Shown here: positions 1 through 7,536 of the stretch, in pieces
Layout: each line of letters begins with the position of its first letter
Position numbering within the stretch: position 1 is the first letter of the stretch
NCBI RefSeq assembly: GCF_000306785.1
Contig: NC_017955.1
Location: 4,154,001 to 4,218,000 of the forward strand
Length of the DNA stretch: 64,000 nt
Direction: 5' to 3'
From: Modestobacter italicus
GTDB taxonomy: Bacteria > Actinomycetota > Actinomycetes > Mycobacteriales > Geodermatophilaceae
Position numbers and translations under genes: made by a program
The notes under the pieces: generated by a model
Database searches by the model: none
What the model saw: only the letters and a program-made list of their open reading frames with translations
What the model was told of the DNA's origin: nothing

Positions 1-791
1 CGCACTACTGCGGCGTCGTCGGGGTCAAGCCGAGCTCCGGGCTGGTACCGGTCGACGGCGTGACCCCGTTGTCGCCGACCCTGGACCACGTCGGCGTGCT
101 GGCGGCGACCGTCCGCGACGCAGCCCGGGTGCTCGCGGTGATCGCCGACCAGCCGTCGATGGCAGTAGCGGCCGACGACCCGGCACCGGTGCGCGGGCTG
201 CGGATCGGCGTCCTGATCGGTCAGCTGGCCCACCCGGCGCTGGAGCCGGAGCTCGCCAAGCGCACCGGCGCGCTGCTGGACCGGCTCGCCGAGGCAGGTG
301 CCGAGCTGGTCGACGTCCGGGACGACGTGCTGACCGAGCTCGGCGACCTGTTGGTGCCGATCCTGCTGCCCGAGGCCTGGGCGGTGCACGGCGAGCGGGT
401 CGCCGGCGAGCCCGGCTGGTACGGCCCGGAGACGCTGCGGCTGTTCGAGGCCGCCCGGGACGCCGACCCCGCCGCCCGGGACGCCGCGCTGGCCCGCCGG
501 ACCGAGCTGCTGCCCGCAGCCGAGGCGCTGCTCGACGGCGTCGACGTGCTGCTCGGGCCGGCCGCGCCCTACGTCGCGCCGGAGACGACGCCGCCGATCG
601 ACACTCCCGAGGGCGAGGTCGAGGGGCTGTTCACCGGACCGTTCAACGTCTCCGGCCAGCCCGCCGTCGCCCTCCCGGCCGGGCGCACCGACGACGGCCT
701 GCCCTACGCCGTCCAGCTGATCGGCCGCACCGGCGCGGACGCCGCCCTGCTCACCGCCTGCGCCCGCATCGAGCACCTCCTCACCCCCTGA
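1..791 (+). CDS. Amidase (amidase-signature family), 3' part only
   Basis: The reading frame is open from the first bases of the window, so the gene starts outside it. The first visible residues, roughly HYCGVVGVKPSSGLVP, match the conserved block just after the catalytic serines of amidase-signature enzymes, so the Ser-Ser-Lys core lies mostly upstream. About 262 residues remain and end in FNVSGQPAVALPAG and LPYAVQLIGR, the usual C-terminal blocks of the family. These enzymes hydrolyse carboxamides to the acid and ammonia; the substrate cannot be told. It lies on the same strand as the following excalibur gene but is separated by a palindromic intergenic element at 796-820. It may belong functionally with the amide and peptide catabolic genes further on, which is inference. 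Confidence 0.85.
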   Translation, partial: HYCGVVGVKPSSGLVPVDGVTPLSPTLDHVGVLAATVRDAARVLAVIADQPSMAVAADDPAPVRGLRIGVLIGQLAHPALEPELAKRTGALLDRLAEAGAELVDVRDDVLTELGDLLVPILLPEAWAVHGERVAGEPGWYGPETLRLFEAARDADPAARDAALARRTELLPAAEALLDGVDVLLGPAAPYVAPETTPPIDTPEGEVEGLFTGPFNVSGQPAVALPAGRTDDGLPYAVQLIGRTGADAALLTACARIEHLLTP

Positions 792-795
792 CCTG

Positions 796-820
796 CCACC
801 AAAGGCGCGCTCTCGATGGG
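796..820. repeat. Intergenic palindromic element, copy 1
   Basis: An imperfect palindrome (CCACC..AAGGCGCGC..GATGG) starts 4 bases after the amidase stop codon. It belongs to a family of similar elements in this window with a GGCGCGCC-like core and CCACC/GGTGG ends. The position suggests a transcription terminator or mRNA 3'-end stabiliser. Confidence 0.55.
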
Positions 821-982
821 GACGTCGACCCCCACAGGCGCGTGCTGGGCGGAGGTTGAGGCCAACTCCTGACAGTTGGGCGATGGGTTTGTATCGGAAC
901 ACGCCCGGCCGTTCCGGGTGGATCGGGTGGGCTCTTTGCCGAGACTCAGGTCACACACCACGATCTCTTTCCAGGAGTGACC

Positions 983-1402
983 ATGCGTCTCCGCAGCACC
1001 GCCGCAGCGGGCGTGCTCTTCGCCGCCGCCCTTTCCTTCGGCATGTCCGGCACCGCCAGCGCCGCCGACCTCGACTGCAAGGACTTCCCCACCCAGTCAG
1101 CGGCCCAGGCCGACCTGGTCGCGAATCCGAGCGACCCCAACGGACTCGACGCCAACGACAACGGCGTCGCTTGCGAGGATTTCGACTACGCCGCCGCCGG
1201 TGCACCGGCGCCCGTCAGCACGACGGCCCCCACCAGCGCGACCACTGGGCAGGTCTCCACCCGTCCCGTGGGCGCCGTCGCGGCCGGTGACGGCAGCTCC
1301 TCCACCGACGCCGGCGCGCTGCCCTACGTCCTCGGTGGCCTGGCGTTCGCCGGTGCCGGTGGCGCTGCGCTCGCCGCACGCCGCACCCGCTCCGCCGCCT
1401 GA
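983..1402 (+). CDS. Secreted excalibur calcium-binding protein with LPYVLGG sorting-like C terminus (cassette 1)
   Basis: A 139-residue exported protein. The ATG at 983 follows an AGGAG at 973-977 and is preferred over the GTG at 977, which overlaps that motif. Residues 1-28 form a signal peptide ending in ASA. Next comes one excalibur domain (about residues 30-66) with DLDCKDF at the front and an EF-hand-like loop DANDNGVACED, expected to bind Ca2+ with a disulfide between its two Cys. A Ser/Thr/Ala-rich linker follows, then ALPYVLGG, a hydrophobic stretch and an Arg-rich tail (AARRTR). This is the layout of a sortase sorting signal, with Val in place of the Thr of LPxTG. A class F sortase follows directly, so this is probably its wall-anchored substrate (inference). 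A near-identical pair lies at 9222-10296. Confidence 0.88.
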   Translation: MRLRSTAAAGVLFAAALSFGMSGTASAADLDCKDFPTQSAAQADLVANPSDPNGLDANDNGVACEDFDYAAAGAPAPVSTTAPTSATTGQVSTRPVGAVAAGDGSSSTDAGALPYVLGGLAFAGAGGAALAARRTRSAA

Positions 1403-1431
1403 CCGACACGGGCGTGCAGCACCGCGCACCT

Positions 1432-1476
1432 CGGGCCGACCGCCCGGGTCCCCACGGGACCCGGGCGGTCGGCCCG
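1432..1476. terminator. Perfect 21-bp-stem hairpin between excalibur gene and sortase
   Basis: The arms 1432-1452 and 1456-1476 are exact inverted complements with a 3-base loop. The stem is very GC-rich and has no U tract. It lies 30 bases after the excalibur stop and ends one base before a GTG that could start the sortase. It probably terminates or attenuates transcription between substrate and enzyme, which would give more substrate than sortase. A sortase start upstream of it would put the whole stem inside the coding region. Confidence 0.7.
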
Positions 1477-2232
1477 GTGCGCATCGAGGGCGTCTATCCC
1501 CCACCCCTGGCACCACCCCCATCGGCGGACCTGCTCGGCGTCGACCTGACCAGCTACCCGCGCGTCACCCGCTACGACCGGTCCCGGCCCAGCTGGCCGG
1601 TCGCCGCCAGGGCGTGGACCGGGGTGAGCGCCGTCCTGGCCGTCGCCGGGGTCACCGCCGTCGTCCTCGCCCCCTCCGACCGGCCGGCACCTGCCCGGCT
1701 CGACGTCCCGGTCGTCGCTGCCGTCGCGCCGGTGGCCGTCCCGGCCGGCGGGTCGAGCACCGCGCCCGTCCTGCAGCTGCCCGCGAGCGCGCCGATCAAG
1801 GTCCGCATCCCTGCCCTCGGCGTCACGTCCAAGGTCATGGAGCTCGGGCTCGAGCGCGACGGCTCGATGGAGGTCCCGCCGGGTGCCTACCCGGTCGGCT
1901 GGTACGACCGCAGTCCCACACCCGGTGAACTCGGGCCCGCCGTCCTCGCCGGGCACGTCGACTGGGGCGGGGAACCCGGCGCCTTCTACGGCCTGCGTGA
2001 GCTGCTCCCCGGCGACCAGGTGGTCGTCCAGCGCGAGGACGGCAGCACCGCCACCTTCGCCGTCGACCGCGTCGAGGAGCACGAGAAGGACGGCTTCCCC
2101 ACCGACGAGGTCTACGGCGACGTCCCCTACGCCGGGCTGCGGCTGATCACCTGCGGCGGGACCTTCGACGAGGACACCGGCAACTACGAGGACAACGTCA
2201 TCGTCTTCGCCACCCTGCTCGCCACGAGCTGA
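1477..2232 (+). CDS. Class F sortase (cassette 1)
   Basis: A membrane-anchored transpeptidase expected to cleave a sorting signal and join the protein to the cell wall. The chosen GTG at 1477 directly follows the 21-bp hairpin and gives 251 residues; a GTG at 1414 would add 21 residues but place the hairpin in the coding region. After a Pro-rich N terminus there is one membrane segment (TGVSAVLAVAGVTAVVLAP). The sortase domain begins near APIKVRIPALGV. GHVDW holds the catalytic His and LITCGG the catalytic Cys, followed by YEDNVIVFA on the last strand. No Arg or Lys follows the Cys, although sortases normally have their catalytic Arg there. The upstream excalibur protein is the obvious substrate. 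The second copy at 9619 is clearly paralogous. Confidence 0.85.
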   Translation: MRIEGVYPPPLAPPPSADLLGVDLTSYPRVTRYDRSRPSWPVAARAWTGVSAVLAVAGVTAVVLAPSDRPAPARLDVPVVAAVAPVAVPAGGSSTAPVLQLPASAPIKVRIPALGVTSKVMELGLERDGSMEVPPGAYPVGWYDRSPTPGELGPAVLAGHVDWGGEPGAFYGLRELLPGDQVVVQREDGSTATFAVDRVEEHEKDGFPTDEVYGDVPYAGLRLITCGGTFDEDTGNYEDNVIVFATLLATS

Positions 2233-2236
2233 CCGT

Positions 2237-2260
2237 CCACCGAAGGCGCGCCTTCGGCGG
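2237..2260. repeat. Intergenic palindromic element, copy 2
   Basis: A near-perfect 24-base palindrome, CCACCGAAGGCG followed by CGCCTTCGGCGG, with one mismatched pair. It starts 4 bases after the sortase stop codon and is the best example of the family. It is probably a terminator. Confidence 0.6.
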
Positions 2261-2414
2261 TTGGCGCGGCGGGGGGTGTGCGGGGGTGTGCGGAGGGTCC
2301 GCACTCGCCGTGCTCGTCTCGCGGCAGACCGCACGGACCCGCCGGACGGCGTTGCGCGAGGACAGTTCGATGCGCGGCGATGCCGCCGGGGCACCGCCAG
2401 GGAGGAGCACTGGC

Positions 2415-3038
2415 ATGTTCGCCAGGACCACCACCGTGCGCGGCGACCCGGGTGCCGTCGACGACGGCATCGAGTACGTGCGGGACGCCGTCTGGCCGAT
2501 GCTGCAGAACATGAGCGGCTGCGTCGGGATGTCGATGCTCGCCGACCGGGAGGCCGGCCGCTGCATCATCACCGCCGCCTGGGCCACCGAGGAGGCGATG
2601 CGGGCCAGCGCGGAGAGCGTCCGCGACTCGCGCAGCAAGGCCGCCGAGATGCTGCGCGCCGAGGAGGTCGACGTCCAGGAGTGGGAGATCGCCGCGCTGC
2701 ACCGGGTGCACCCGGCCGGCCCGGACGCCTGCGCCCGGGTCATCTGGACCGAGGCCGACCCGTCGAAGGTGGACGGCATGGTCGACGCGTTCCGGATGAG
2801 CCTGCTGCCGCGGATGGAGGAGCTGCCCGGCTTCTGCAGCGTCAGCCTGATGGTCGACCGGATGACCGGGCGGGCCTCGGCCGCGGTCACCTACGAGAGC
2901 CGGGACGCGATGATGCGCGCCCGCCAGATGGGCACCGCGCTGCGCGACGACTTCGCCGCCGCGACGGGCGCCCGGATCACCGAGGTCGCGGAGTTCGACC
3001 TGGCGGTCGCGCACCTGCGGGTGCCCGAGATGGCCTGA
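2415..3038 (+). CDS. Two-repeat ABM-like (dimeric alpha/beta barrel) protein, paralogue A
   Basis: A 207-residue cytoplasmic protein with no signal peptide. The ATG follows GGAGGA at 2401-2406. Two repeats of about 100 residues each start with a motif of the type ART.TV.G....VD..I and contain GC.GMSML.D...GR and W.TEEAMRAS in the first, LPGFCSVSLMVDR..GR.S..VTY in the second. The pattern resembles antibiotic-biosynthesis-monooxygenase or stress-response dimeric alpha/beta barrels. I cannot name a substrate, and cofactor-free oxygenase, heme binding or simple stress roles remain open. Two further paralogues lie at 55782 (also 207 residues) and 63522. The gene stands alone between a terminator-like palindrome and the convergent acyl-CoA synthetase operon. 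Confidence 0.8.
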   Translation: MFARTTTVRGDPGAVDDGIEYVRDAVWPMLQNMSGCVGMSMLADREAGRCIITAAWATEEAMRASAESVRDSRSKAAEMLRAEEVDVQEWEIAALHRVHPAGPDACARVIWTEADPSKVDGMVDAFRMSLLPRMEELPGFCSVSLMVDRMTGRASAAVTYESRDAMMRARQMGTALRDDFAAATGARITEVAEFDLAVAHLRVPEMA

Positions 3039-3080
3039 CCGCCCGGCCGGCCGGCGCGCGCGGCACGCCGGCCGGTGGCC

Positions 3081-4610
3081 TCAGGCCCCCAGCAGCTGGG
3101 CGCGGATCTCCGGCTTGACCACCTTGCCCACCTTCGACCGGGGCAGGTCGTCCCACACCAGCACCTCCTTGGGCGCCTTCACCCCGCCGATCCGCGCCTT
3201 CACGAACGCACGCACCTCGGCCGGGTCGACGTCCGCGGACTGCCGGACCTGGACGACGGCGACGACGCGCTCCCCCCACTTCGGGTCCGGCAGCCCGACC
3301 ACCGCGCAGTCCTGCACGGCCGGGTGGGCCATCAGCGCCTGCTCGACCTCCGCCGAGTACACGTTGAAGCCGCCGGAGATGATCATGTCCTTGGCGCGGT
3401 CGACCAGGAACAGCCAGCCATCGGCGTCCAGGTAGCCGATGTCGCCGGTGTGGTGCCAGCCGAACCGGGACGCCTCGGCGGTGGCCGCCGGGTCGCGGTG
3501 GTAGCCGGCCATCACCAGCGAGCTGCGGACGACGACCTCGCCGCGCTCGCCGGTGGGCAGCAGCCGGCCCTCGTCGTCCATCACCGCCACGGTGACCAGC
3601 GGTGCCGGCCGCCCGGCCGAGCCGAACCGCTCCCGGGCCAGGCTGCCGTCGGCGTGCAGGTGGTCGGCCGGGGTCATCGTCGAGATCATCATCGGCGCCT
3701 CGGACTGCCCGAACAGCTGCCCGAGCACCGGCCCGATCCGGGTGACCGCCTCGGCCAGTCGGTCGGCCGACATGGGTGCCGCGCCGTACCAGAGGCACTG
3801 CAGCGAGCCGAGGTCCGTGGTGTCCAGCTCGGGCCGGTCCAGCAGCATGTAGACCAGCGTCGGCGGCAGGAACGTGTGGGTCACCCGGTGGCGCTCGACC
3901 AGCGCGAGGAACTCGCCGAGGTCGGGCGCCGGCATCACCACGATCTCCCCGCCGAGGGCCATCACCGGGAAGCACAGCACCCCGGCGGCGTGGGTCAGCG
4001 GCGCCAGCGCCAGGTACACCGGGCGGCCGTCGAACGGGTAGCTCATCAGCGTGATCGCCGACATCGTCTCCAGGTTGCGGTCGGTCAGCCGCACGCCCTT
4101 GGGGCGCCCCGTCGTCCCGCCGGTGCCGACCAGCGCGACGACGTCGTCCGGCGGTGCGACGTCCTCGACGACACCGTCGGCACCGGCGAGCCACTCGGCC
4201 AGCGACGGGTCGGCCGTGCCGCCGTCGAGGCAGACCAGCGTGGTCAGCGCCGGCAGCGAGCCGCGGATCGCCTCGACCAGCGGGGCGTACGAGGCCCGGT
4301 AGAGCAGCGCCGTGCAGCCGAACAGGTCCAGCAGCGCCTGGTTCTCCGCCGCCTCGTTGCGCGGGTTGACCGGGCACCACACCGCGCCGGCGCGGGCGAT
4401 GCCGAAGACGCAGGCGAACGCGGTCGGGTCGTTGCCGCTCAGCACGGCGACCGCGTCGCCGGGCCGGACGCCCGAGCGCGCCAGCGCCCGGGCGACCGAC
4501 CAGGAGAACGCCTGCACCTCGCCGTAGGACAGCGACTGCCCGGCCATGGTCAGGCAGGGCGCCTCCGCCCCCAGGGACACGCCCTTGTCGAGGTAGGCGG
4601 TGAGGCTCAT
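3081..4610 (-). CDS. Class I adenylate-forming enzyme, acyl-CoA synthetase type
   Basis: A 509-residue enzyme expected to activate a carboxylic acid with ATP and transfer it to CoA. Visible family motifs are VGTGGTTGRPKG (phosphate-binding A3 loop), GWHHTGDIGYLD (A7 region), VDRAKDMIISGGFNVYSAEVE (hinge) and RSKVGKVVK near the C terminus with the adenylation Lys. The ATG at 4610 overlaps the stop of the upstream saccharopine-dehydrogenase-like gene by ATGA, so the two are translationally coupled. It is the last gene of a three-gene operon (SDR, NAD(P)-binding enzyme, ligase) facing a TetR gene, a common layout for fatty-acid, steroid or aromatic acid catabolism. The chain length or ring specificity is not readable. 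Confidence 0.88.
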   Translation of the reverse strand: MSLTAYLDKGVSLGAEAPCLTMAGQSLSYGEVQAFSWSVARALARSGVRPGDAVAVLSGNDPTAFACVFGIARAGAVWCPVNPRNEAAENQALLDLFGCTALLYRASYAPLVEAIRGSLPALTTLVCLDGGTADPSLAEWLAGADGVVEDVAPPDDVVALVGTGGTTGRPKGVRLTDRNLETMSAITLMSYPFDGRPVYLALAPLTHAAGVLCFPVMALGGEIVVMPAPDLGEFLALVERHRVTHTFLPPTLVYMLLDRPELDTTDLGSLQCLWYGAAPMSADRLAEAVTRIGPVLGQLFGQSEAPMMISTMTPADHLHADGSLARERFGSAGRPAPLVTVAVMDDEGRLLPTGERGEVVVRSSLVMAGYHRDPAATAEASRFGWHHTGDIGYLDADGWLFLVDRAKDMIISGGFNVYSAEVEQALMAHPAVQDCAVVGLPDPKWGERVVAVVQVRQSADVDPAEVRAFVKARIGGVKAPKEVLVWDDLPRSKVGKVVKPEIRAQLLGA

Positions 4611-5725
4611 CGGTGCTCGGTCACCACCGGGTCGAGCACGAGACCGAACTGGCGCAGCACCCCGAGCAGTTGCCGGTGCCCGAACGCCTGGCAGCCCGAC
4701 GCGAAGCCGGCCCGCCGCGGCGGCTGCTGCAGCAGCGACATCGCCGCCCACGCCTGCATCAGCCCGGTCTGCTTGTAGTTGGAGTTGCCGTGGATGACCA
4801 CGTGCTTGCGGCCCAGCGGCCCGGAGGCGTGCACCGAGTCGACGGAGGTGTTCAGCCGCGGGTTCTCCCGCGGTGGCATCCCCGACGACCAGGCCTTCGC
4901 GATCTCGGCGAGCTTGTCGTCCCACTGGTCGCGCGGCAGCGTCTTGATGTCGCTCTCCACCATCGCGGTGGTCGCGACGACCGCCTCCATCACCGGCCGG
5001 TTGAGCACCCCGCCCTGGACCTTCACGTTGGCCACCCGCGGGTCGTCCTTGAACCACACCGGGTGCGAGGTACCGCCCCACGGCACGGTCAACCCGAGCT
5101 CGTGCTGGCCCGGGACGACCACGTCCCACTTGGACAAGGGGTCGAGCTTGACGTACTGGTTCTCCGTCAGGTGGAACCAGTCGGCCTTGAGGATGGTGAA
5201 GATCGTCTCGGTGGAGGCGTTGGTCGGGAACCCCTTCCACAGCACCAGGACGTCGAGGGTGTCCAGGCCCGGGGTCTCCAGCGCGATGTTCGCCGCGATC
5301 TCACCGGTCGTGTACATCTGCGCGATCCCGGGCGAGAGCAGCAGCCCCTTCTCGGCGAACGCCGCGCCCCACCGCTGCTGGGCGTCGAGCACCCAGTCCT
5401 GCTCGCCGGTGGTGTCCAGGTAGTGGACGCCGGTGGCCAGGCACGCCTCGACCACCTCCGGCCCGTACTTGATGAACGGGCCGACGGTGTTGCAGACGAC
5501 GCTCGCGCCGGCGAACAGCTCGGTCAGCGCCTCGACGGTGTGCTCCACCTCGACGATGTCGTGGTCGGCGGTCTCGATGCCCGGGATCCGGCCGACCACG
5601 TCCTGGCAGCGGTCCTTGTCCCGGCCGGCGGCGACGAAGGGCACGTTGAGCTCGCGCAGGTACTCGCAGATCAGCCGGCCGGTGTAGCCGGAGGCGCCGT
5701 AGACGACGACGGGCTTGGTGCTCAT
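4607..5725 (-). CDS. Saccharopine dehydrogenase-like NAD(P)-binding protein
   Basis: A 372-residue protein that opens with a Rossmann fold (KPVVVYGASGYTGRLICEYL, glycine pattern GASGYTG) as in saccharopine dehydrogenase-like and trans-acting enoyl reductase families. CNTVGPF.KYG and GVHYLDTTGEQDWV are further family blocks. The C-terminal half shows no recognisable catalytic domain of true lysine metabolism, and the neighbours are not lysine genes, so a reductase acting on a CoA ester or lipid is more likely (inference). The start and stop codons overlap the neighbours by 4 bases on both sides (ATGA at 5722-5725 and 4607-4610), so the operon is tightly coupled. Confidence 0.8.
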   Translation of the reverse strand: MSTKPVVVYGASGYTGRLICEYLRELNVPFVAAGRDKDRCQDVVGRIPGIETADHDIVEVEHTVEALTELFAGASVVCNTVGPFIKYGPEVVEACLATGVHYLDTTGEQDWVLDAQQRWGAAFAEKGLLLSPGIAQMYTTGEIAANIALETPGLDTLDVLVLWKGFPTNASTETIFTILKADWFHLTENQYVKLDPLSKWDVVVPGQHELGLTVPWGGTSHPVWFKDDPRVANVKVQGGVLNRPVMEAVVATTAMVESDIKTLPRDQWDDKLAEIAKAWSSGMPPRENPRLNTSVDSVHASGPLGRKHVVIHGNSNYKQTGLMQAWAAMSLLQQPPRRAGFASGCQAFGHRQLLGVLRQFGLVLDPVVTEHR

Positions 5726-6525
5726 GAGCCCATGCCCCCGTCCACCGAGAGGCCGGTGCCGTTGACGAAGCGGGCGGCGTCGGAGGCGAGGAAGACGACG
5801 GCGTCGGCCATGTCGGCCACCTCGCCCAGCCGACCGGACGGCGTCAGGCCGACGACCGCGCCCACCGCGGCCTCCGGGCTCTCGAACAGCCCCAGCTCGG
5901 CGCAGTCGACGGCGAGCTGCATGCCCATCGCCGTCGGCACCAGCCCCGGGTAGATGCAGTTGACCCGCACCCCGTAGCCCAGCCGGCCGGCCTCCGCGGC
6001 GGCGATCCGGGTCATCCGGTCGACGGCGGACTTGGTGCCGGAGTACCCGGCGATGCCGGGGAAGGCGATGGTGGCCGCGACGCTGGAGACGTTGACGATC
6101 GCGCCCCCGGCTCCCGCCTCACCGCCCGGCCGCATGGCGCGCAGCCCGTGCTTCATGCCCAGCGCGGTGCCGACGACGTTGACCTCGAGCATCCGGCGCA
6201 GGTCGCGCGGGTCGATGTCGACGACGAGCGAGGTGATCTCCACCCCGGCGTTGTTGACCAGGACGTCGAGGCCGCCGAGCTCGGCCACGGTCGCCGTCAC
6301 CGCGGCCGCCCAGCTGGACTCGTCGGTGACGTCGAGGTGCACGAACCCGGTGGTGGCGCCGGTCTTACCGATCAGCTGGGCGGTCTCCCGGCCCAGCTCG
6401 TCGTTCACGTCGCCGATGACGACGGCGGCGCCCGCGGCGGCCAACGCCTCGGCCATCCCCTGCCCCAGCCCCTGTGCTCCTCCGGTGACCAGTGCTCTCC
6501 GGCCGTGCAGGTCGAATGCCGACAT
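5722..6525 (-). CDS. SDR family NAD(P)-dependent oxidoreductase
   Basis: A 267-residue classical short-chain dehydrogenase. TGGAQGLGQGMA is the cofactor loop, NNAG the structural motif, and S..(VSSVA)..YSGTK the Ser-Tyr-Lys catalytic set. It ends in a typical VNGTGLSVDGGMGS tail. The ATG at 6525 has a purine-rich AGGAGAAG just upstream; an upstream in-frame ATG at 6606 would lie close to or ahead of the predicted promoter. First gene of the operon with the saccharopine-dehydrogenase-like protein and the acyl-CoA synthetase. Divergent from the TetR gene at 6704, with paired operator palindromes between them, so it is probably repressed by that regulator until an acid or CoA-ester ligand is present (inference). 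Confidence 0.87.
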   Translation of the reverse strand: MSAFDLHGRRALVTGGAQGLGQGMAEALAAAGAAVVIGDVNDELGRETAQLIGKTGATTGFVHLDVTDESSWAAAVTATVAELGGLDVLVNNAGVEITSLVVDIDPRDLRRMLEVNVVGTALGMKHGLRAMRPGGEAGAGGAIVNVSSVAATIAFPGIAGYSGTKSAVDRMTRIAAAEAGRLGYGVRVNCIYPGLVPTAMGMQLAVDCAELGLFESPEAAVGAVVGLTPSGRLGEVADMADAVVFLASDAARFVNGTGLSVDGGMGS

Positions 6526-6610
6526 CGCTTCTCCTGGGTGCTCGTCGCTGAACCCCGTCCCGCTGCCCGGCCGGGCCGGGGATGTGATGCCGGTCATGCT
6601 GCTCACCCGT

Positions 6611-6647
6611 CTTGACGACTGTCAAGAGAACGTTGGACGACCGTCCA
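6611..6647. promoter_or_regulatory. Two operator palindromes between SDR operon and TetR gene
   Basis: CTTGAC-GACT-GTCAAG at 6611-6626 and TGGACG-AC-CGTCCA at 6634-6647 are both exact inverted repeats. On the minus strand the first one contains a perfect TTGACA (6620-6625), a likely -35 box for the SDR operon, with CAGCAT 18 bases on as a weak -10. A repressor bound here would block that promoter. The divergent TetR regulator is the natural candidate. Confidence 0.55.
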
Positions 6648-6703
6648 GACACCGGCCCGGCCAGCGGTTACGATCCGGAGGCAGACCGGACGAGGAGGTG
6701 CGC

Positions 6704-7354
6704 ATGACCGACGTCGAGACCCGGGCGCCCGCGCGGTCGCCGCGCCGCGCCGCCGCCGTCCCGCCGGCCGACAAGGTGGCCGCCCGTCGCAGCGAGCTGG
6801 CCGCCGCCGCGCTGAAGACGCTGTCCGAGCTGGGCTACGCGCGCACCAGCCTGCGCGAGATCGCGCAGAACTCGGAGTTCTCGCACGGCGTCCTGCACTA
6901 CTACTTCCGCGACAAGGTCGACCTGATCACCCACTGCGTGCGGGAGTACAACGCGCAGTGCGTCACCCGGTACGACACCGTGGTCGCCACCGCCGCGACG
7001 GCCGAGGAGCTGGCGGCGGGGTTCCTGGGCAAGCTCGGCGAGACCCTCGTCGAGGACGCCGCGCTGCACCGGCTCTGGTACGACCTGCGCGGCCAGTCGA
7101 TGTTCGAGTCCGGCTTCCGCGACGACGTGGCCGCGATCGACCGCAGCCTCGAGCGGATGGTCTGGCGGATCGTCAGCCGCTACGCCGAGCTCACCGGCAG
7201 CACCCCGCTGCCCGGCCCGGCGACGCTGTACGCCGTCCTGGACGGGCTGTTCCAGCAGGCGCTGCTCCGCCAGCTCGCCGGCGACCCGACGGCCGCCGAC
7301 GGCCTGCGGACGGCGGTCGGCGAGCTGCTCCCCACCCTCCTCCGCCCCGCCTGA
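6704..7354 (+). CDS. TetR family transcriptional regulator
   Basis: A 216-residue regulator. The ATG at 6704 follows GAGGAGG. Residues about 28-75 form the HTH, with RRSELAAAALKTLSELGY, TSLREIAQNSEFSHGVLHYYF as recognition region and DKVDLI after it. The C-terminal part is helical and diverse as usual for ligand-binding TetR domains. It is divergent from the SDR/acyl-CoA synthetase operon and probably controls it and itself through the palindromes at 6611-6647. The ligand is unknown; an acyl-CoA is a reasonable guess from the operon content. Confidence 0.88.
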   Translation: MTDVETRAPARSPRRAAAVPPADKVAARRSELAAAALKTLSELGYARTSLREIAQNSEFSHGVLHYYFRDKVDLITHCVREYNAQCVTRYDTVVATAATAEELAAGFLGKLGETLVEDAALHRLWYDLRGQSMFESGFRDDVAAIDRSLERMVWRIVSRYAELTGSTPLPGPATLYAVLDGLFQQALLRQLAGDPTAADGLRTAVGELLPTLLRPA

Positions 7355-7357
7355 CCC

Positions 7358-7414
7358 CCACCGAAAGCGCCCTTTCGGCGGACCGTCGTCCCACCTAGAG
7401 CGCGCCTTTGGCGG
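7358..7414. repeat. Two tandem intergenic palindromic elements, copies 3 and 4
   Basis: 7358-7381 (CCACCGAAAGCGC then CCTTTCGGCGG) and 7391-7414 (CCACCTAGAGCGCGCCTTTGGCGG) are two members of the GGCGCGCC-core family, directly after the TetR stop. They probably form a double terminator before the kinase gene. Confidence 0.55.
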
Positions 7415-7536
7415 ACGACGCGGCGCGCCCGGAGGCATCGGGGGTGGTCCCGGCCCTGTGCCGACCGGCTGCTTGGTGGGATGGTGGGGGACGTCGCCCC
7501 GCACCCGGGGGAGGTCGACCAGCGGGGGGAGCTGAG

